The translations under genes were made by a program, and so were the position numbers. A DNA stretch of 33,997 bases from Neptunomonas sp. (lineage in GTDB: Bacteria > Pseudomonadota > Gammaproteobacteria > Pseudomonadales > Balneatricaceae). How positions within the stretch are numbered: position 1 is the stretch's first letter; each line of letters starts with the position of its first letter. The DNA lies in assembly GCF_016744175.1 (NCBI RefSeq), contig NZ_JADGEV010000045.1:1-33997 (forward strand), written 5' to 3'. Below the pieces are notes generated by a model. The model was not told the origin of the DNA. It was given only the letters and a program-made list of their open reading frames with translations, and ran no database searches. Of this stretch, positions 24,003 to 33,874 are shown in pieces.

Positions 24003-24236
24003 GTGTTATTAAACCAAGAGCCTCATATAGATATTTATTCACATCAATTAGGCATGGCTTTAATGGATTTTTTGTGTCTGGATATAGATAATAGCAGGCG
24101 TTTATTGGCGCTTGAGAGTGTTTTAATTCACAGTGCTATGCTTGGATTTGAAGAAATAATGTTAATTCATGGACCCTTAGAAAAGTCGATTAACTGTATG
24201 AAATATAATAATAGCCAGTTTGTTGGTAGGCAATGA
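24003..24236 (+). CDS. Small unknown ORF coupled to the downstream GGDEF-EAL gene
   Basis: A 77-codon frame starting at GTG 24003, or ATG 24054 giving 60 residues. It ends so that its TGA overlaps the ATGATG start of the c-di-GMP gene, the mark of translational coupling. Composition is normal for protein, with a helical middle (MALMDFLCLDIDNSRRLLAL, then FEEIMLIHGPLEKSI), no membrane segment and no family I recognise. GAAGAG lies immediately before the GTG, closer than usual. It may be a small partner or translation-coupling peptide of the next protein, or the remains of a larger gene. That it is coding at all is probable, not certain. Confidence 0.5.
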   Translation: MLLNQEPHIDIYSHQLGMALMDFLCLDIDNSRRLLALESVLIHSAMLGFEEIMLIHGPLEKSINCMKYNNSQFVGRQ

Positions 24237-27049
24237 TGTCCTCTCTTTCGTTCACACTTCGCAATACAATTTTGTTTTTTATAGTGTCATTATCAATCGC
24301 GCTAGTGTCATTTAATCACTTCATATTAGGGCCTCAATTTAAGACGGTATTACAAGATACTGCTTATAAGGACATAGCGGCGACGGCTAGCCGGTTGCAA
24401 GTCAGTATTGAGTATATGCTCAAGAGAAATGATCTGAGTGGTATCACGCGTGAGATGTTGGTTAATACGCTACATGAGGAGATTAAATACCTGCTTTTGC
24501 TAGATGCTCAATTAAATGTGGTGGCAGCATCACAGCAAGCTTATGTGGGAAATACGTTTAATGAATTAAATTTGGGCATTGATGCTGACGTAATAAATGA
24601 TAACTGGTCTAAAAAAACGCTCACTGTGTATAGCGGCATTGATGAAGATAATATGCTTTATGGTGTTGTGCCTATTAGCATTGGTGGTGAAGATAAAATA
24701 GGTTCCCAGTGGGGGGTGTTAGTTTTAGAAGTAGATATGGGAGTGAGGCAGTCTTCAATACTTGATAAAATTGATGATTTTTTTTGGCAGGCCTTATTTC
24801 TTCTCGGGTTAATTGGTGTGTTTTTTTGGCTCAGTTTCCAAAAATCTATTAACCGCAGATTAGCGACAATTATTAGTGCCGCAAAGAGAATTGCTGAGGG
24901 AGAGTTACATACACGGCTGGCTTTTGTGGGCAATGATGAACTTGCCGAGATTGCCAATGCAATAGACTTTATGGCGGGGAGGATTGAGGAAAACCATAAA
25001 GAGCTAGTTAGTAGGCATATGGAGCTCGATAGTATCCTACGAAATATACCCTCAATGGTTTATATCAAGGGTATCGATGGAAAGTACTTGATGGCTAACC
25101 AACGCTTTAGGAAGGCCTTTTCCCAAATAGACATCGCAAGTGGCCGAACAGTATATGATGTTTTATCACGTGAAGAGGCTGATGAGTTTACACGTTACGA
25201 TGCTACGGTGCTTGAAACTGAAAAAGCCATAAGTAAGCGTGTGAATTTTACAGTAAATGATGAAGTTCAACACTTTTTCATGGTGAAATTTCCTTTATTT
25301 GATACAACCAATTGTGCGTATGCTATTTGCACCATTGCGACAGATCTTTCAGAGCAAGAGCAAGCTGAAAGTGTTCTCAATATCTCAAAAAGTATTTTTG
25401 AAAACACCAGAGAATCCATTGTCGTTATGGATAGTAAAAGAATGATTATCGATGTAAATCAATCTTTTGAAAGAATTACTGGCTTTAGCAAAGAGGAAGC
25501 TTTTGGTAAAGATTTGCGTTTTTATGATGCAGGTGAAGCCAGTAATATTGAATCTCGAAAAATGAGGAAATCCCTATTTGATAATGGCTATTGGGCAGGT
25601 GAGTTGGTAAGCCAAAGGAGGAGTGGGGAGGAGTATTTTGAAAGGGTTTCAATTAATTCAATTGTTAATCGTGAAAATGAAATAACAGGATATATTGGTA
25701 TTTCACAAGATATCTCTAAAGAAAAAGAGAGTAGTGAGAGTCTTCTTCGTTTGGCATTTCGAGATGCATTAACGGGTTTGCATAACAGGGAGTCTTTTAA
25801 AAATAACTTAAATAAAATATCTGAACAAGCTAAGAGAGATGGGATCTCATTTGGCGTTCTTTTTATTGATCTCGATTTCTTTAAAGAAGTTAATGATTCT
25901 CTAGGGCATGGCTTTGGTGACAGGTTGTTGGTGTCTGTCGCTGACCGGTTGCTACGTAGCACGCGCGTTGTTGATGTGGTTAGTCGGCTTGGTGGAGATG
26001 AGTTTACAGTGTTGGTTACAGGTCATGTTACCGATGCTGGCCTAGCTGTTTTAGCAAGTCAAATCATTAGTGAATTGAGCTCTCCTTATTATATCGATGA
26101 TCAAGAAATTATTATCAGTTGCAGTATAGGTATTGCTATTTTCCCAAGGGATGGGAAAGATGTCGAGCTTCTCTTAAAGCATGCTGATGCAGCGATGTAT
26201 CACGCTAAAGAGTTGGGGCGAGGGCGTTTTTCGTTTTTTGACTTTAGCATAAACGAAAAAAACCAACGATTAATTAAAATTAAACAGTCCTTGCGATCAG
26301 CGATTGAAAACTCAGAGTACAGGCTTGTTTATCAACCTAAAGTAGATCCGCATAAAGGTATTATTACAGGCTATGAGGCTCTTTTGCGTTGGAATAGTCA
26401 GCTGTTAGGTGTTGTTTCTCCCGCAGAATTTATTCCGGTAGCAGAGGAGTCTGTAGAGATAGAGAAAATCACTGACTGGGTCATTAAAGCCGTAGCGAGA
26501 GATCGGCAGCATTCAGAAGTGCTAAAGAATGCTAATATCGCAATCAATATTTCAGCTAAGCAGTTTAAGGGTGAGAGTTGGTTAAGTACGCTGCGAAGCA
26601 TGCATCAAGTTGGTGATCTCGATGTGCAGTCGATTACCATCGAAGTGACAGAAACTGCATTGATAGATTCTTTTGATATTACCTTTGAACAATTAACCGC
26701 CGTGCGAGCGTTAGGTGCAACCATCGCAATTGATGACTTTGGAACGGGCTACTCTTCACTGAGTTACTTGAAAAGAATGCCGATTGATTATGTGAAAATA
26801 GATCGAGGTTTTGTGCAGGATATTGGCATAGATCCTGATGATCAGACCATTGTTCAAACAGTCATTGCCATGTCCCACGCCTTGGGTATTAAAGTTATTG
26901 CAGAAGGTGCGGAGTCTGCAGAGCAAGTTGCATTTCTTGAGTCTAGAGGGTGTGATGAAATTCAGGGGTACTATTATGCTAAGCCGTTGGAGCTGCATCA
27001 TGTAGACGGCTTCTCATTACATAAAAAGCATGTAGAGAAGGTAGGTTAG
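24233..27049 (+). CDS. HAMP-PAS-PAS-GGDEF-EAL c-di-GMP protein
   Basis: A 938-aa membrane sensor (937 from the second ATG at 24236). TM1 is about 10-32, a periplasmic sensing domain about 33-180, TM2 about 184-202, and HAMP about 203-258 (AKRIAEGELHTRLAF). PAS1 is about 262-380 (SILRNIPSMVYIKGIDGKYL) and PAS2 about 385-505 (SIFENTRESIVVMDSKRMII with GFSKEEAFG). GGDEF is intact at 587-591 with inhibitory R-V-V-D before it. EAL begins its motif at 715 (YEALLRWNS). The phosphodiesterase set is complete: NISAKQF, EVTETALID, IDDFGTGYSS, VKIDRGF, IAEGAE and IQGYYYAKP. Either activity is possible. It is coupled to a small unknown ORF upstream and ended by a bidirectional terminator. Confidence 0.94.
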   Translation: MMSSLSFTLRNTILFFIVSLSIALVSFNHFILGPQFKTVLQDTAYKDIAATASRLQVSIEYMLKRNDLSGITREMLVNTLHEEIKYLLLLDAQLNVVAASQQAYVGNTFNELNLGIDADVINDNWSKKTLTVYSGIDEDNMLYGVVPISIGGEDKIGSQWGVLVLEVDMGVRQSSILDKIDDFFWQALFLLGLIGVFFWLSFQKSINRRLATIISAAKRIAEGELHTRLAFVGNDELAEIANAIDFMAGRIEENHKELVSRHMELDSILRNIPSMVYIKGIDGKYLMANQRFRKAFSQIDIASGRTVYDVLSREEADEFTRYDATVLETEKAISKRVNFTVNDEVQHFFMVKFPLFDTTNCAYAICTIATDLSEQEQAESVLNISKSIFENTRESIVVMDSKRMIIDVNQSFERITGFSKEEAFGKDLRFYDAGEASNIESRKMRKSLFDNGYWAGELVSQRRSGEEYFERVSINSIVNRENEITGYIGISQDISKEKESSESLLRLAFRDALTGLHNRESFKNNLNKISEQAKRDGISFGVLFIDLDFFKEVNDSLGHGFGDRLLVSVADRLLRSTRVVDVVSRLGGDEFTVLVTGHVTDAGLAVLASQIISELSSPYYIDDQEIIISCSIGIAIFPRDGKDVELLLKHADAAMYHAKELGRGRFSFFDFSINEKNQRLIKIKQSLRSAIENSEYRLVYQPKVDPHKGIITGYEALLRWNSQLLGVVSPAEFIPVAEESVEIEKITDWVIKAVARDRQHSEVLKNANIAINISAKQFKGESWLSTLRSMHQVGDLDVQSITIEVTETALIDSFDITFEQLTAVRALGATIAIDDFGTGYSSLSYLKRMPIDYVKIDRGFVQDIGIDPDDQTIVQTVIAMSHALGIKVIAEGAESAEQVAFLESRGCDEIQGYYYAKPLELHHVDGFSLHKKHVEKVG

Positions 27050-27124
27050 AAATATATTTATGAGTTCTCTTCAGTAAAAGAGATACGTTGATTTCAATAA
27101 AGTACTGAACAGATTATTAGATAT

Positions 27125-27155
27125 AAAAAAGCCCTAATTAAATTAGGGCTTTTTT
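27125..27155. terminator. Bidirectional terminator
   Basis: GCCCTAAT (27131-27138) / ATTAGGGC (27142-27149), flanked by a six-A run and a six-T run. It lies between the convergent GGDEF-EAL and DUF1329 genes and suits both. Confidence 0.92.
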
Positions 27156-27160
27156 GTGAT

Positions 27161-28510
27161 TTACTTACCGAGCCTGCGTATAGCTTGAGGAGTAAAGTCT
27201 TTGTGTCTGAAGCGCTTTGTGAAATCAAAACCAATTCCTTCTTCATTGGTCAAGCTTCCAGCAAGGTAGCGTCCTGATTGCAGGTCATACAACATCTCAG
27301 CTACAGTCCAAGGTACGTCAGCATCTCTGTATTGAAATTCATGCTCTTCACCTACACGCCAAAGCTCACCGCGGCCATCATAGTGGTCGACAATGGCTGC
27401 TTGCCATGTATCCTCATCAATATAAAAGGTTCGTTTTGCGTAAACATGACGAGCACCTTCTTTTAATGTGGCTTCAACTTTCCAAACACGGTGCAATTCG
27501 TAGCGTGTTAGGTCTGGGTTGAGGTGTCCAGCCTGTAAGATCTGTTTATATTTCAAACCCCTGTCGGCCAGTGTGAAGCTGTTATACGGAATGTATAGCT
27601 CCTGCTTGCCCACTAAATCCCAATTGTAACGGTCAGGAGCCCCATTAAACATATCTAGGTTGTCAGTAGTTCGTTGGCCATCAGTAGCGGTACCGGGTGC
27701 ATCGTAAGCAATTTGTGGCGCTCGCCGTACACGTCGTTGTCCTGCATTATAACTCCATGCTTTACGTGGCTGTGTAATTTGGTTCATTGTTTCATGAACC
27801 AATAGTACGTTGCCGGTTAGACGAGCAGGAGCTTCTACTTTTTGGACGAAGTAAAAGAGTATGTTGTTATCACTTTTGGGGTTGTAAGGTTCAGTAAGAT
27901 AAGTAGGCCAAGCCATTTTTTCATTGATTTTAACCGCTGTGAAATTACCATTTGCTTGTACGGGGACTTGTACAAAGGTGCGTTCTAAAGAGCCTCCCCG
28001 AAAGCGCGTCATATGGTTCCAGATAACTTCTAAACCACTACTAGGAATGGGGAAGGGGATCGCTTCAGTGACGCCTGAAATACCATTTCCATTTTCAGTT
28101 AACTCTGCACTTGTGGCATTTTGTGCAATGCTGTCATATAGCTTTTGTGGTAAAGCTGCAGAACGGTGAGTTGGGTATACATTCATTTTAAATGTGTCAG
28201 GGTATTTTGCCAGCATAGCTAGCTGCCCTGGTGATAGTGCTTCTTTGTATTGGCTTGCGTTGTCTGCTGTTATGGAAAACAGCGGTTTTTCGTTCGCATA
28301 AGGGTTGTTGTAGCGATCCCCTGAGCCGCTTAAACCACCAGTCCAAGCGGGTATTGAGCCAGATGTATTGCCTGCTGCTTCTGCGCCTATAGGTGTTAAA
28401 TCTTTTCCGAGGCGAGTAGCTTCTTGTGCAGAAACCGCCGCGTGAGTAATGCTGCTGATCGAAAGTGCCAGTGCTGATGTTATCAGCAGTGTTTTTGGAT
28501 GCGATATCAT
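27161..28510 (-). CDS. DUF1329 exported protein (LolB/LolA-like fold family)
   Basis: A 449-aa protein with a signal peptide (LLITSALALSISSITHA, cleavage near 24). The family opening AQEATRLGKDLTPIGAEAAGN is typical of DUF1329, as are EAIPFPIPSSGLEVIWNHMT, GQRRVRRAPQIAYDAP, YELHRVWKVEATL and FYIDEDTWQ. It is expected in the periplasm, where members are predicted to resemble LolB-type lipid-binding folds. It lies 29 bases after the DUF1302 gene in the same operon, a conserved pairing in bacteria that use hydrophobic substrates. GGAG lies 7 bases before the ATG. The cargo is unknown; lipid or hydrophobic-compound handling is inferred. Confidence 0.9.
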   Translation of the reverse strand: MISHPKTLLITSALALSISSITHAAVSAQEATRLGKDLTPIGAEAAGNTSGSIPAWTGGLSGSGDRYNNPYANEKPLFSITADNASQYKEALSPGQLAMLAKYPDTFKMNVYPTHRSAALPQKLYDSIAQNATSAELTENGNGISGVTEAIPFPIPSSGLEVIWNHMTRFRGGSLERTFVQVPVQANGNFTAVKINEKMAWPTYLTEPYNPKSDNNILFYFVQKVEAPARLTGNVLLVHETMNQITQPRKAWSYNAGQRRVRRAPQIAYDAPGTATDGQRTTDNLDMFNGAPDRYNWDLVGKQELYIPYNSFTLADRGLKYKQILQAGHLNPDLTRYELHRVWKVEATLKEGARHVYAKRTFYIDEDTWQAAIVDHYDGRGELWRVGEEHEFQYRDADVPWTVAEMLYDLQSGRYLAGSLTNEEGIGFDFTKRFRHKDFTPQAIRRLGK

Positions 28511-28539
28511 TTGGTTACTCCATATTCCACGCTGATAAA

Positions 28540-30513
28540 TTAAAATGAGACTGAGGTGCTTAATGAAATAAAGTCACGGTCTGCTAGCTCGTTGAAATCC
28601 CCACCAAAGAAATTAGTGTAAGAAATCTGTGCTCTGTAGCTTTCTAGATAATCAGCTTGTAAGCTCAGATTTAAGGATTTTTGACCTTCATTAAAGGCTG
28701 CTCCGGGTTGTGGGCCATAACCACTGATGCCGTGTTTAAAGCTCACTTGCGGTGTTAGGCTTACACCTGAAAAAGCATTTGGGTAACTGAGAGATGCACG
28801 AGCAACATATCCAAATGAGTCTTCTGTCACGAAACCATCAGTATCACTTGATGAAAATCCAAATACTCCACTGCGACCATATTTAAGAGCGGCAGCGCCT
28901 TCGTCGAAATCGTGAATGTGTGTCCAGCCTAGCTCACCAATAAGTGCTAAACGGCTAGCTCCCATTATATTATTAATAGTTTTTATTAAGGTTGTTTGAG
29001 CTTGAGTCACAGAGAATGTGTTGTAGCCATGGATATCTTCACCTAAACCGGCAGTGCCGATAGGAACAACGGTTCCATTAGCAGGGTTCCCTGCCGCAGT
29101 TCCAAGCGTCAGCATTGAGGCAACTAACATAGGGCCATTCAATTGAATGGGCACATCACGTTTATGACTGACTTCTCCTGACCAAGCGAGTTCCCCTATA
29201 TTGGTATTCCAGCTAACGCCGAGCATTTTTATATCTTCAGGGTATTCCGTGAAATACTGACTGTTGAACGGCGCGGTCCCTTGAACTATTTGGGTGACGG
29301 TTGAAGAAACTGTTGCCGCTAGTGATGCTTGTACTGCCGGGTTTGTTAAATCTTGGCCTGCCGCTTGAAATTGTTGAGTTACTTGAGCAGTGACACCAGG
29401 CGTCAAAGCTGCGCCTAATCCGGCCATGTTGGTATTTGTTTTTATACCGCTAACGATTGGTAAGCGGCTATGATATTTAGCAAAATAAAAGCCGAATTCT
29501 GTATCATTTAAACTTTCTGCTAAGTAGCGAGCAGCTAATCCAAACTGGCCAGAATCTCTGGCTTCTCGAATTCCGTTTTCATTACGCTCTACGACTGGGT
29601 TTGTGCCCGTTAGGTTCCAGGGTGAGGTAGAAGGCACTACATTAAAATACGTGCCATCAGGAACGGCATTAAATGAGCCCGCATCTACACGAATACCTTT
29701 ACAGCCTTCGGCGGCAAAGTCATTTGCAGAAAAGTAGGTGCCGCAGCCATCTTCAACTGTAGGCTCCCAACTAATTTGATAGAAAGCTTCTAGGCTTAAA
29801 TTATCAGTTACACCGAGAGATGCAAACGCCATATTAACAGGTAATAAACCTTCTTTTATCTCAGAGCCTGGACGACGGAATGCACTGACATCAAATGGAT
29901 TGACGACATTAATACCGCCTTGTATGAAAGTGCTCTCACCCCAGTTAACCACTTGTCTGCCTAGACGTACATCTAGTGGCATCTCGCCTAAATCAAAGTA
30001 TCCATAGACATAAGCATCTAAAATCTCTGCACCGGAAAATTTTGCAAAGTCATTAAAGCTATCATCGTTAAGAGAGTCATTTGCGGTATAACCATTTTCG
30101 GTATGCCCGTGTAAACGGCTACCATTTTTTAGTTCGAAATCGGACCAGTATTTACCCCGTACAAATGCGCCAATATTTTTGTAACTTAATGATAGTTCGT
30201 GAGAGCCTTTAAATATCTTGGAGAAAGTTTCTCCTTTTTTAAAGTTTTGAGTACCGTCATCAAAGCTTCCAGAACCTAAACCAGTGCCGCCATTAGGCTC
30301 TGCAATTAAATCTGTATCGGGGTCATTCAATCGCCAACTAGCACCAACCGATAGTTGGGAATCAAAACGTCCCTCTACTTCGCCTAGCTGGAATTCAACA
30401 CCGTAAGCCTGTCCTGCAAGAGTGGCTGCTAATAAAGTGGGAAGTATTTTTCTATTTAATATACGTGAGTGCAGCAGAGGGCTTGTTGCCACTCTGGTGA
30501 TATTTATTGCCAT
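28540..30513 (-). CDS. DUF1302 outer-membrane beta-barrel protein
   Basis: A 657-aa protein with a long signal peptide (cleavage near GQAYG) and the DUF1302 opening VEFQLGEVEGRFDSQLSVGA. The body shows alternating beta-strand patterns, a conserved LRLGRQVVNWGES-type block (here DVRLGRQVVNWGEST near 185), and a C-terminal strand ending in Phe (DFISLSTSVSF), the usual outer-membrane assembly signal. I chose the ATG at 30513 because AAGG lies 8 bases upstream; a GTG at 30522 is possible. It is first in an operon with DUF1329 and divergent from an AraC/OruR-type regulator. It probably moves or binds a hydrophobic substrate at the outer membrane; the substrate is unknown. Confidence 0.9.
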   Translation of the reverse strand: MAINITRVATSPLLHSRILNRKILPTLLAATLAGQAYGVEFQLGEVEGRFDSQLSVGASWRLNDPDTDLIAEPNGGTGLGSGSFDDGTQNFKKGETFSKIFKGSHELSLSYKNIGAFVRGKYWSDFELKNGSRLHGHTENGYTANDSLNDDSFNDFAKFSGAEILDAYVYGYFDLGEMPLDVRLGRQVVNWGESTFIQGGINVVNPFDVSAFRRPGSEIKEGLLPVNMAFASLGVTDNLSLEAFYQISWEPTVEDGCGTYFSANDFAAEGCKGIRVDAGSFNAVPDGTYFNVVPSTSPWNLTGTNPVVERNENGIREARDSGQFGLAARYLAESLNDTEFGFYFAKYHSRLPIVSGIKTNTNMAGLGAALTPGVTAQVTQQFQAAGQDLTNPAVQASLAATVSSTVTQIVQGTAPFNSQYFTEYPEDIKMLGVSWNTNIGELAWSGEVSHKRDVPIQLNGPMLVASMLTLGTAAGNPANGTVVPIGTAGLGEDIHGYNTFSVTQAQTTLIKTINNIMGASRLALIGELGWTHIHDFDEGAAALKYGRSGVFGFSSSDTDGFVTEDSFGYVARASLSYPNAFSGVSLTPQVSFKHGISGYGPQPGAAFNEGQKSLNLSLQADYLESYRAQISYTNFFGGDFNELADRDFISLSTSVSF

Positions 30514-30840
30514 TTCGTTCACCTTGCATTGTTATTTTTTTAGCAGCGGCTTACATATGCTAAATCTTATATATTAGTATGGATACATTTCTTATAAATG
30601 CGAGTACTAAGTAATTTGATATAGTATTTTTTTATATCTTTTAACTTGTTGAACTTAAGCGACACTTTCGCAAGTGCTGCTTGTATAAGAATCATCTACA
30701 CTGTTACTCGTAACGACAATAACATTTCACGCCAGATTAACTGACAAAAGAAGGCATGACTTAAACTTGTAGTGCTTCTAAAATCTAAAAATAGTGACAA
30801 AAACGATAACAATAAGAGACATATTTTTCAGGGGGCTATC
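30514..30840. promoter_or_regulatory. Divergent control region between DUF1302 and AraC-type genes
   Basis: 327 bases, AT-rich in the part nearest DUF1302 (30570-30650). It contains two small palindromes: CACTT-TCGC-AAGTG at 30663-30676 and GTTAC-TC-GTAAC at 30703-30714. These are candidate operators for the divergent regulator. I see no gene; an in-frame TTG at 30772 could extend the regulator but has no ribosome site. Confidence 0.45.
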
Positions 30841-31902
30841 ATGGAGCGCAAAATAACGGTGCCAAATGGGTACGTGAAGCACTTGCTTGGTCATGCTGAA
30901 TCTCAGGGCTATCAAGTGAATAGCTTACTCGAACATGTTGGTATTAGCCCTGATGAAATTGAAAATCAGACTGAGTTCCCAGCACACAAATTTTGGCAGC
31001 TGTACCAGCGTATTATTTGGATCACCCAAGACGAATCTTTTGGCATGATTAGTGGTGGTAAAGTGCCAAACGGTACGTTTCGAATGATGTGCCATGCAAT
31101 TTTGCATTGTAAAACGTTAGAGCGCGTCATGTGGCGGTGCAGTGATTTTTATGAAATCTGTCGTGGATCCAGTATTAAACCTGTTCTTTTGCGCCGGGGG
31201 CGATATGCAAAAATTTCATTTGCACCAACACAAGAGTTGGATAACGCTGAGTTTCATGCATTACTCGAAAACGAGCCTCCGCATAGCATTCGTACCTCAT
31301 TGTCGGTTTGGCAACACTTCACTAGTTGGTTGATTGGAACGCGCTTGGAAATAAAGGCCGCCTATTTTACTTTCCCTGAACCAGAAGATGCAGATTATTA
31401 TCGAACATTGTTTCGATCGGAGATTAGGTTTAATCAACATGATAATGCATTAGTTTTTCCCGCTCGTTTTTTGGACTATCCCATTGTGCAAACAGAGGAT
31501 ACTTTAAAGGGGTTTTTAAAAACGGCACCGTTTCAACTGCATGTAATGGTGGATGATGATAAAAGCTTAAAATCCCAAGTAATGGCAATTATTGGGAAAG
31601 ATTTTAGTCGTGATCTGCCCAGTGCTGATGAGGTTGCCCATGTATTGCATATGTCTGTTTCTACATTGCGTAGGCGCTTACTGGAAGAGGGAACCTCCTA
31701 TCAAAAAATTAAGGACGATTGCCGTAAAGAGGGCGCCATAAACTATATGAACTCACCTCAACTATCTATTAATGATGTGGCAAGTTTAATGGGGTTTGAT
31801 GAGCCATCGGCTTTCTTTCGCTCTTTTAAAAAATGGACTCAAATGACGCCGGGTGAATATCGTAGGAGTGAAGTTTATTGTCATCAATTTGATAAGAAAT
31901 AA
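30841..31902 (+). CDS. AraC-family regulator, OruR/arabinose-binding type
   Basis: A 353-aa regulator. Residues about 15-200 form the arabinose-binding-like sensor common to the OruR/ArgR-type branch of AraC proteins (VPNGYVKHLLGHAESQGYQV at the start, then FGMISGGKVPNGTFRMMCHA). Residues about 250-345 are the AraC DNA-binding domain (DEVAHVLHMSVSTLRRRLLE, then SINDVASLMGFDEPSAFFRS), closing with MTPGEYRRS. I chose the ATG at 30841 because AGGGGG precedes it. It diverges from DUF1302/DUF1329 and lies upstream of an acyl-CoA dehydrogenase gene, so control of lipid-substrate uptake and oxidation is a fair inference. A terminator follows. Confidence 0.92.
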   Translation: MERKITVPNGYVKHLLGHAESQGYQVNSLLEHVGISPDEIENQTEFPAHKFWQLYQRIIWITQDESFGMISGGKVPNGTFRMMCHAILHCKTLERVMWRCSDFYEICRGSSIKPVLLRRGRYAKISFAPTQELDNAEFHALLENEPPHSIRTSLSVWQHFTSWLIGTRLEIKAAYFTFPEPEDADYYRTLFRSEIRFNQHDNALVFPARFLDYPIVQTEDTLKGFLKTAPFQLHVMVDDDKSLKSQVMAIIGKDFSRDLPSADEVAHVLHMSVSTLRRRLLEEGTSYQKIKDDCRKEGAINYMNSPQLSINDVASLMGFDEPSAFFRSFKKWTQMTPGEYRRSEVYCHQFDKK

Positions 31903-31977
31903 TATCTGTTTATAGTGTGCTCTTGTAGGTTTTTTTAAGATACACATTCTTATCATGATCAATTTTGTCAAAGTAAT

Positions 31978-32003
31978 AGGCGGTAATTGTCATTGCCGCT
32001 TTT
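31978..32003 (+). terminator. Rho-independent terminator after the AraC/OruR-type gene
   Basis: GCGGTAAT (31980-31987) / ATTGCCGC (31992-31999), one G-U pair, loop TGTC, followed by TTTT. It separates the regulator from the acyl-CoA dehydrogenase gene. Confidence 0.75.
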
Positions 32004-32085
32004 CCTTATCTAAGTGATTATTTCTGCATTCTAAAAGAACAATAACAACCTTGTTAAATTAAAACAGGGAGCAGGAGTTATCATT

Positions 32086-33861
32086 ATGAGCGAATATCAT
32101 TTTCCCCGACAAGATGCCCAGTTTGTATTGGATCACATTGTCGATTTTCCCCTAATATGTGATCGATTGGGGCAGGCTGAATTAACTTCGGGTTTAAATG
32201 ATGCCATTCTTGAGGAAGCCGCTCGTTTAGGCAGCGAAGTATTAGCTCCACTAAATCAAGTAGGGGATCAGGCCGGTGCTCAAATGGCGGAACATGGCGT
32301 GCAAGAAACAGCTGGCTTTAAAGCAGCTTATCAACAGTTTGTTGATAATGGCTGGCCATCATTAGCAGGAGCCCCTGAGTATGGTGGGCAAGGGCTGCCT
32401 AATACTTTGTCTACTGCTGTGATGGAAATTTGGCAGTCATCAAATATGGCTTTTTCCTTATGTCCCTTGTTGACGCAGGGGGCCGTTGAAGCGCTCAGTG
32501 AGCATGCAAGTGACACGCTTAAACAGGCTTATCTTGGTAAAATGATAAGTGGCGAGTGGACAGCTACTATGAATTTGACCGAGCCTGATGCGGGGTCTGA
32601 TTTGGCGGCAATTAAAGCAAAAGCAGTGCCTGAAGCAGATCACTACCGAATTTTCGGGCAAAAGATCTTTATCACTTGGGGTGACCATCAAATGACCGAT
32701 AATGTGGTGCACTTGGTGTTAGCGAGGTTACCTGATGCCCCTACTGGCGTACGTGGTATTTCTTTGTTCGTTGTCCCAAAATTTTTAGTCAATGACGATG
32801 GTTCATTAGATCGGCGTAACGATGTGAAGGCCGTTTCTTTGGAGCATAAGTTAGGTATCCATGCTAGCCCGACATGCGCGATGAGCTTTGGTGATAACGA
32901 TGGTGCGGTTGGGTATCTGATAGGTGAACCGCATACCGGGTTAGCTTGCATGTTTACTATGATGAATGATGCACGACAAGGCGTTGGCCTGCAGGGGTTA
33001 GCTGTATCAGAGCGGGCTTATCAGCATGCACTGGCCTATGCAAAAGAACGTCTACAAGGAACACTACGTGACGGCAGTCGCCTTGCGATTATCAATCATC
33101 CTGATGTACGTCGTATGTTGATGTTAATGAAATCAGGTACGCAAGCAATGCGAGCACTTACCTATGTGGCAGCATCAGAAGCAGATAACCTCAACATATT
33201 AAAAGCGACCGGGTTGGATAAAGATGTGGCTCTGTGCCAAGCGCGATCAGATTTATATACACCCATTGTAAAGGGCTGGATAACGGAGCTTGCTCAGGAG
33301 TTAACATCTTTGGGAGTTCAGGTTCATGGAGGTATGGGTTTTATTGAGGAAACTGGAGCTGCACAGTATTTCAGAGATGCTCGTATACTGCCTATCTATG
33401 AGGGTACTACAGGTATTCAGGGGTTGGATCTTGTTGGCCGTAAAACGTTGGCAAATAACGGGCAGTCGCTATTTGCGCTGTTGGATGAGATTAGCAATGA
33501 GCTAACATCGTTAGAACTTGATGAAACATTTCGTCATGTACTTAATATTGCCATTGAAGCTGAACAGTCAGTACGAGATGGGGTAGACTGGCTGCTCTCT
33601 CATAAAGAAGAGGCCCCCGCGATAGGGGTGAACTTGATGATGTCGCTTGGGTACCTTTGTGGCGCTTGGCTAATGTTGCGTAGTGCTGGAAAAGCACAGG
33701 CACTAGGCAATGATACAGATGCAGATCAATTGTTTTTGGAAAGTAAGCAGACGAGCGCACGTTTTTATTGTGAACACTTTTTGCCGCGTGTGACAATGCA
33801 CCTGCTAACAATGAGAGCCGGAAGTGCATCTATGATGGCACTGAATATAGAACAGTTCTGA
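32086..33861 (+). CDS. Acyl-CoA dehydrogenase (long form, FadE/DmdC-like)
   Basis: A 591-aa flavoprotein of the 590-600-aa acyl-CoA dehydrogenase group with an extra C-terminal domain. Key blocks are PEYGGQGLP near 103, [18 protein letters not shown] (FAD/substrate loop) near 160, [43 protein letters not shown] and [11 protein letters not shown]439 in YEGTTG is the expected catalytic base. It catalyses the first, FAD-dependent step of fatty acyl-CoA oxidation. Members of this group act on long-chain acyl-CoA or on 3-methylmercaptopropionyl-CoA (DmdC), and the choice cannot be made here. AGGAG lies 9 bases before the ATG. The ETF-QO gene starts 13 bases downstream, which fits electron transfer to the quinone pool. 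Confidence 0.93.
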   Translation: MSEYHFPRQDAQFVLDHIVDFPLICDRLGQAELTSGLNDAILEEAARLGSEVLAPLNQVGDQAGAQMAEHGVQETAGFKAAYQQFVDNGWPSLAGAPEYGGQGLPNTLSTAVMEIWQSSNMAFSLCPLLTQGAVEALSEHASDTLKQAYLGKMISGEWTATMNLTEPDAGSDLAAIKAKAVPEADHYRIFGQKIFITWGDHQMTDNVVHLVLARLPDAPTGVRGISLFVVPKFLVNDDGSLDRRNDVKAVSLEHKLGIHASPTCAMSFGDNDGAVGYLIGEPHTGLACMFTMMNDARQGVGLQGLAVSERAYQHALAYAKERLQGTLRDGSRLAIINHPDVRRMLMLMKSGTQAMRALTYVAASEADNLNILKATGLDKDVALCQARSDLYTPIVKGWITELAQELTSLGVQVHGGMGFIEETGAAQYFRDARILPIYEGTTGIQGLDLVGRKTLANNGQSLFALLDEISNELTSLELDETFRHVLNIAIEAEQSVRDGVDWLLSHKEEAPAIGVNLMMSLGYLCGAWLMLRSAGKAQALGNDTDADQLFLESKQTSARFYCEHFLPRVTMHLLTMRAGSASMMALNIEQF

Positions 33862-33874
33862 GGAGAACCTGAAG

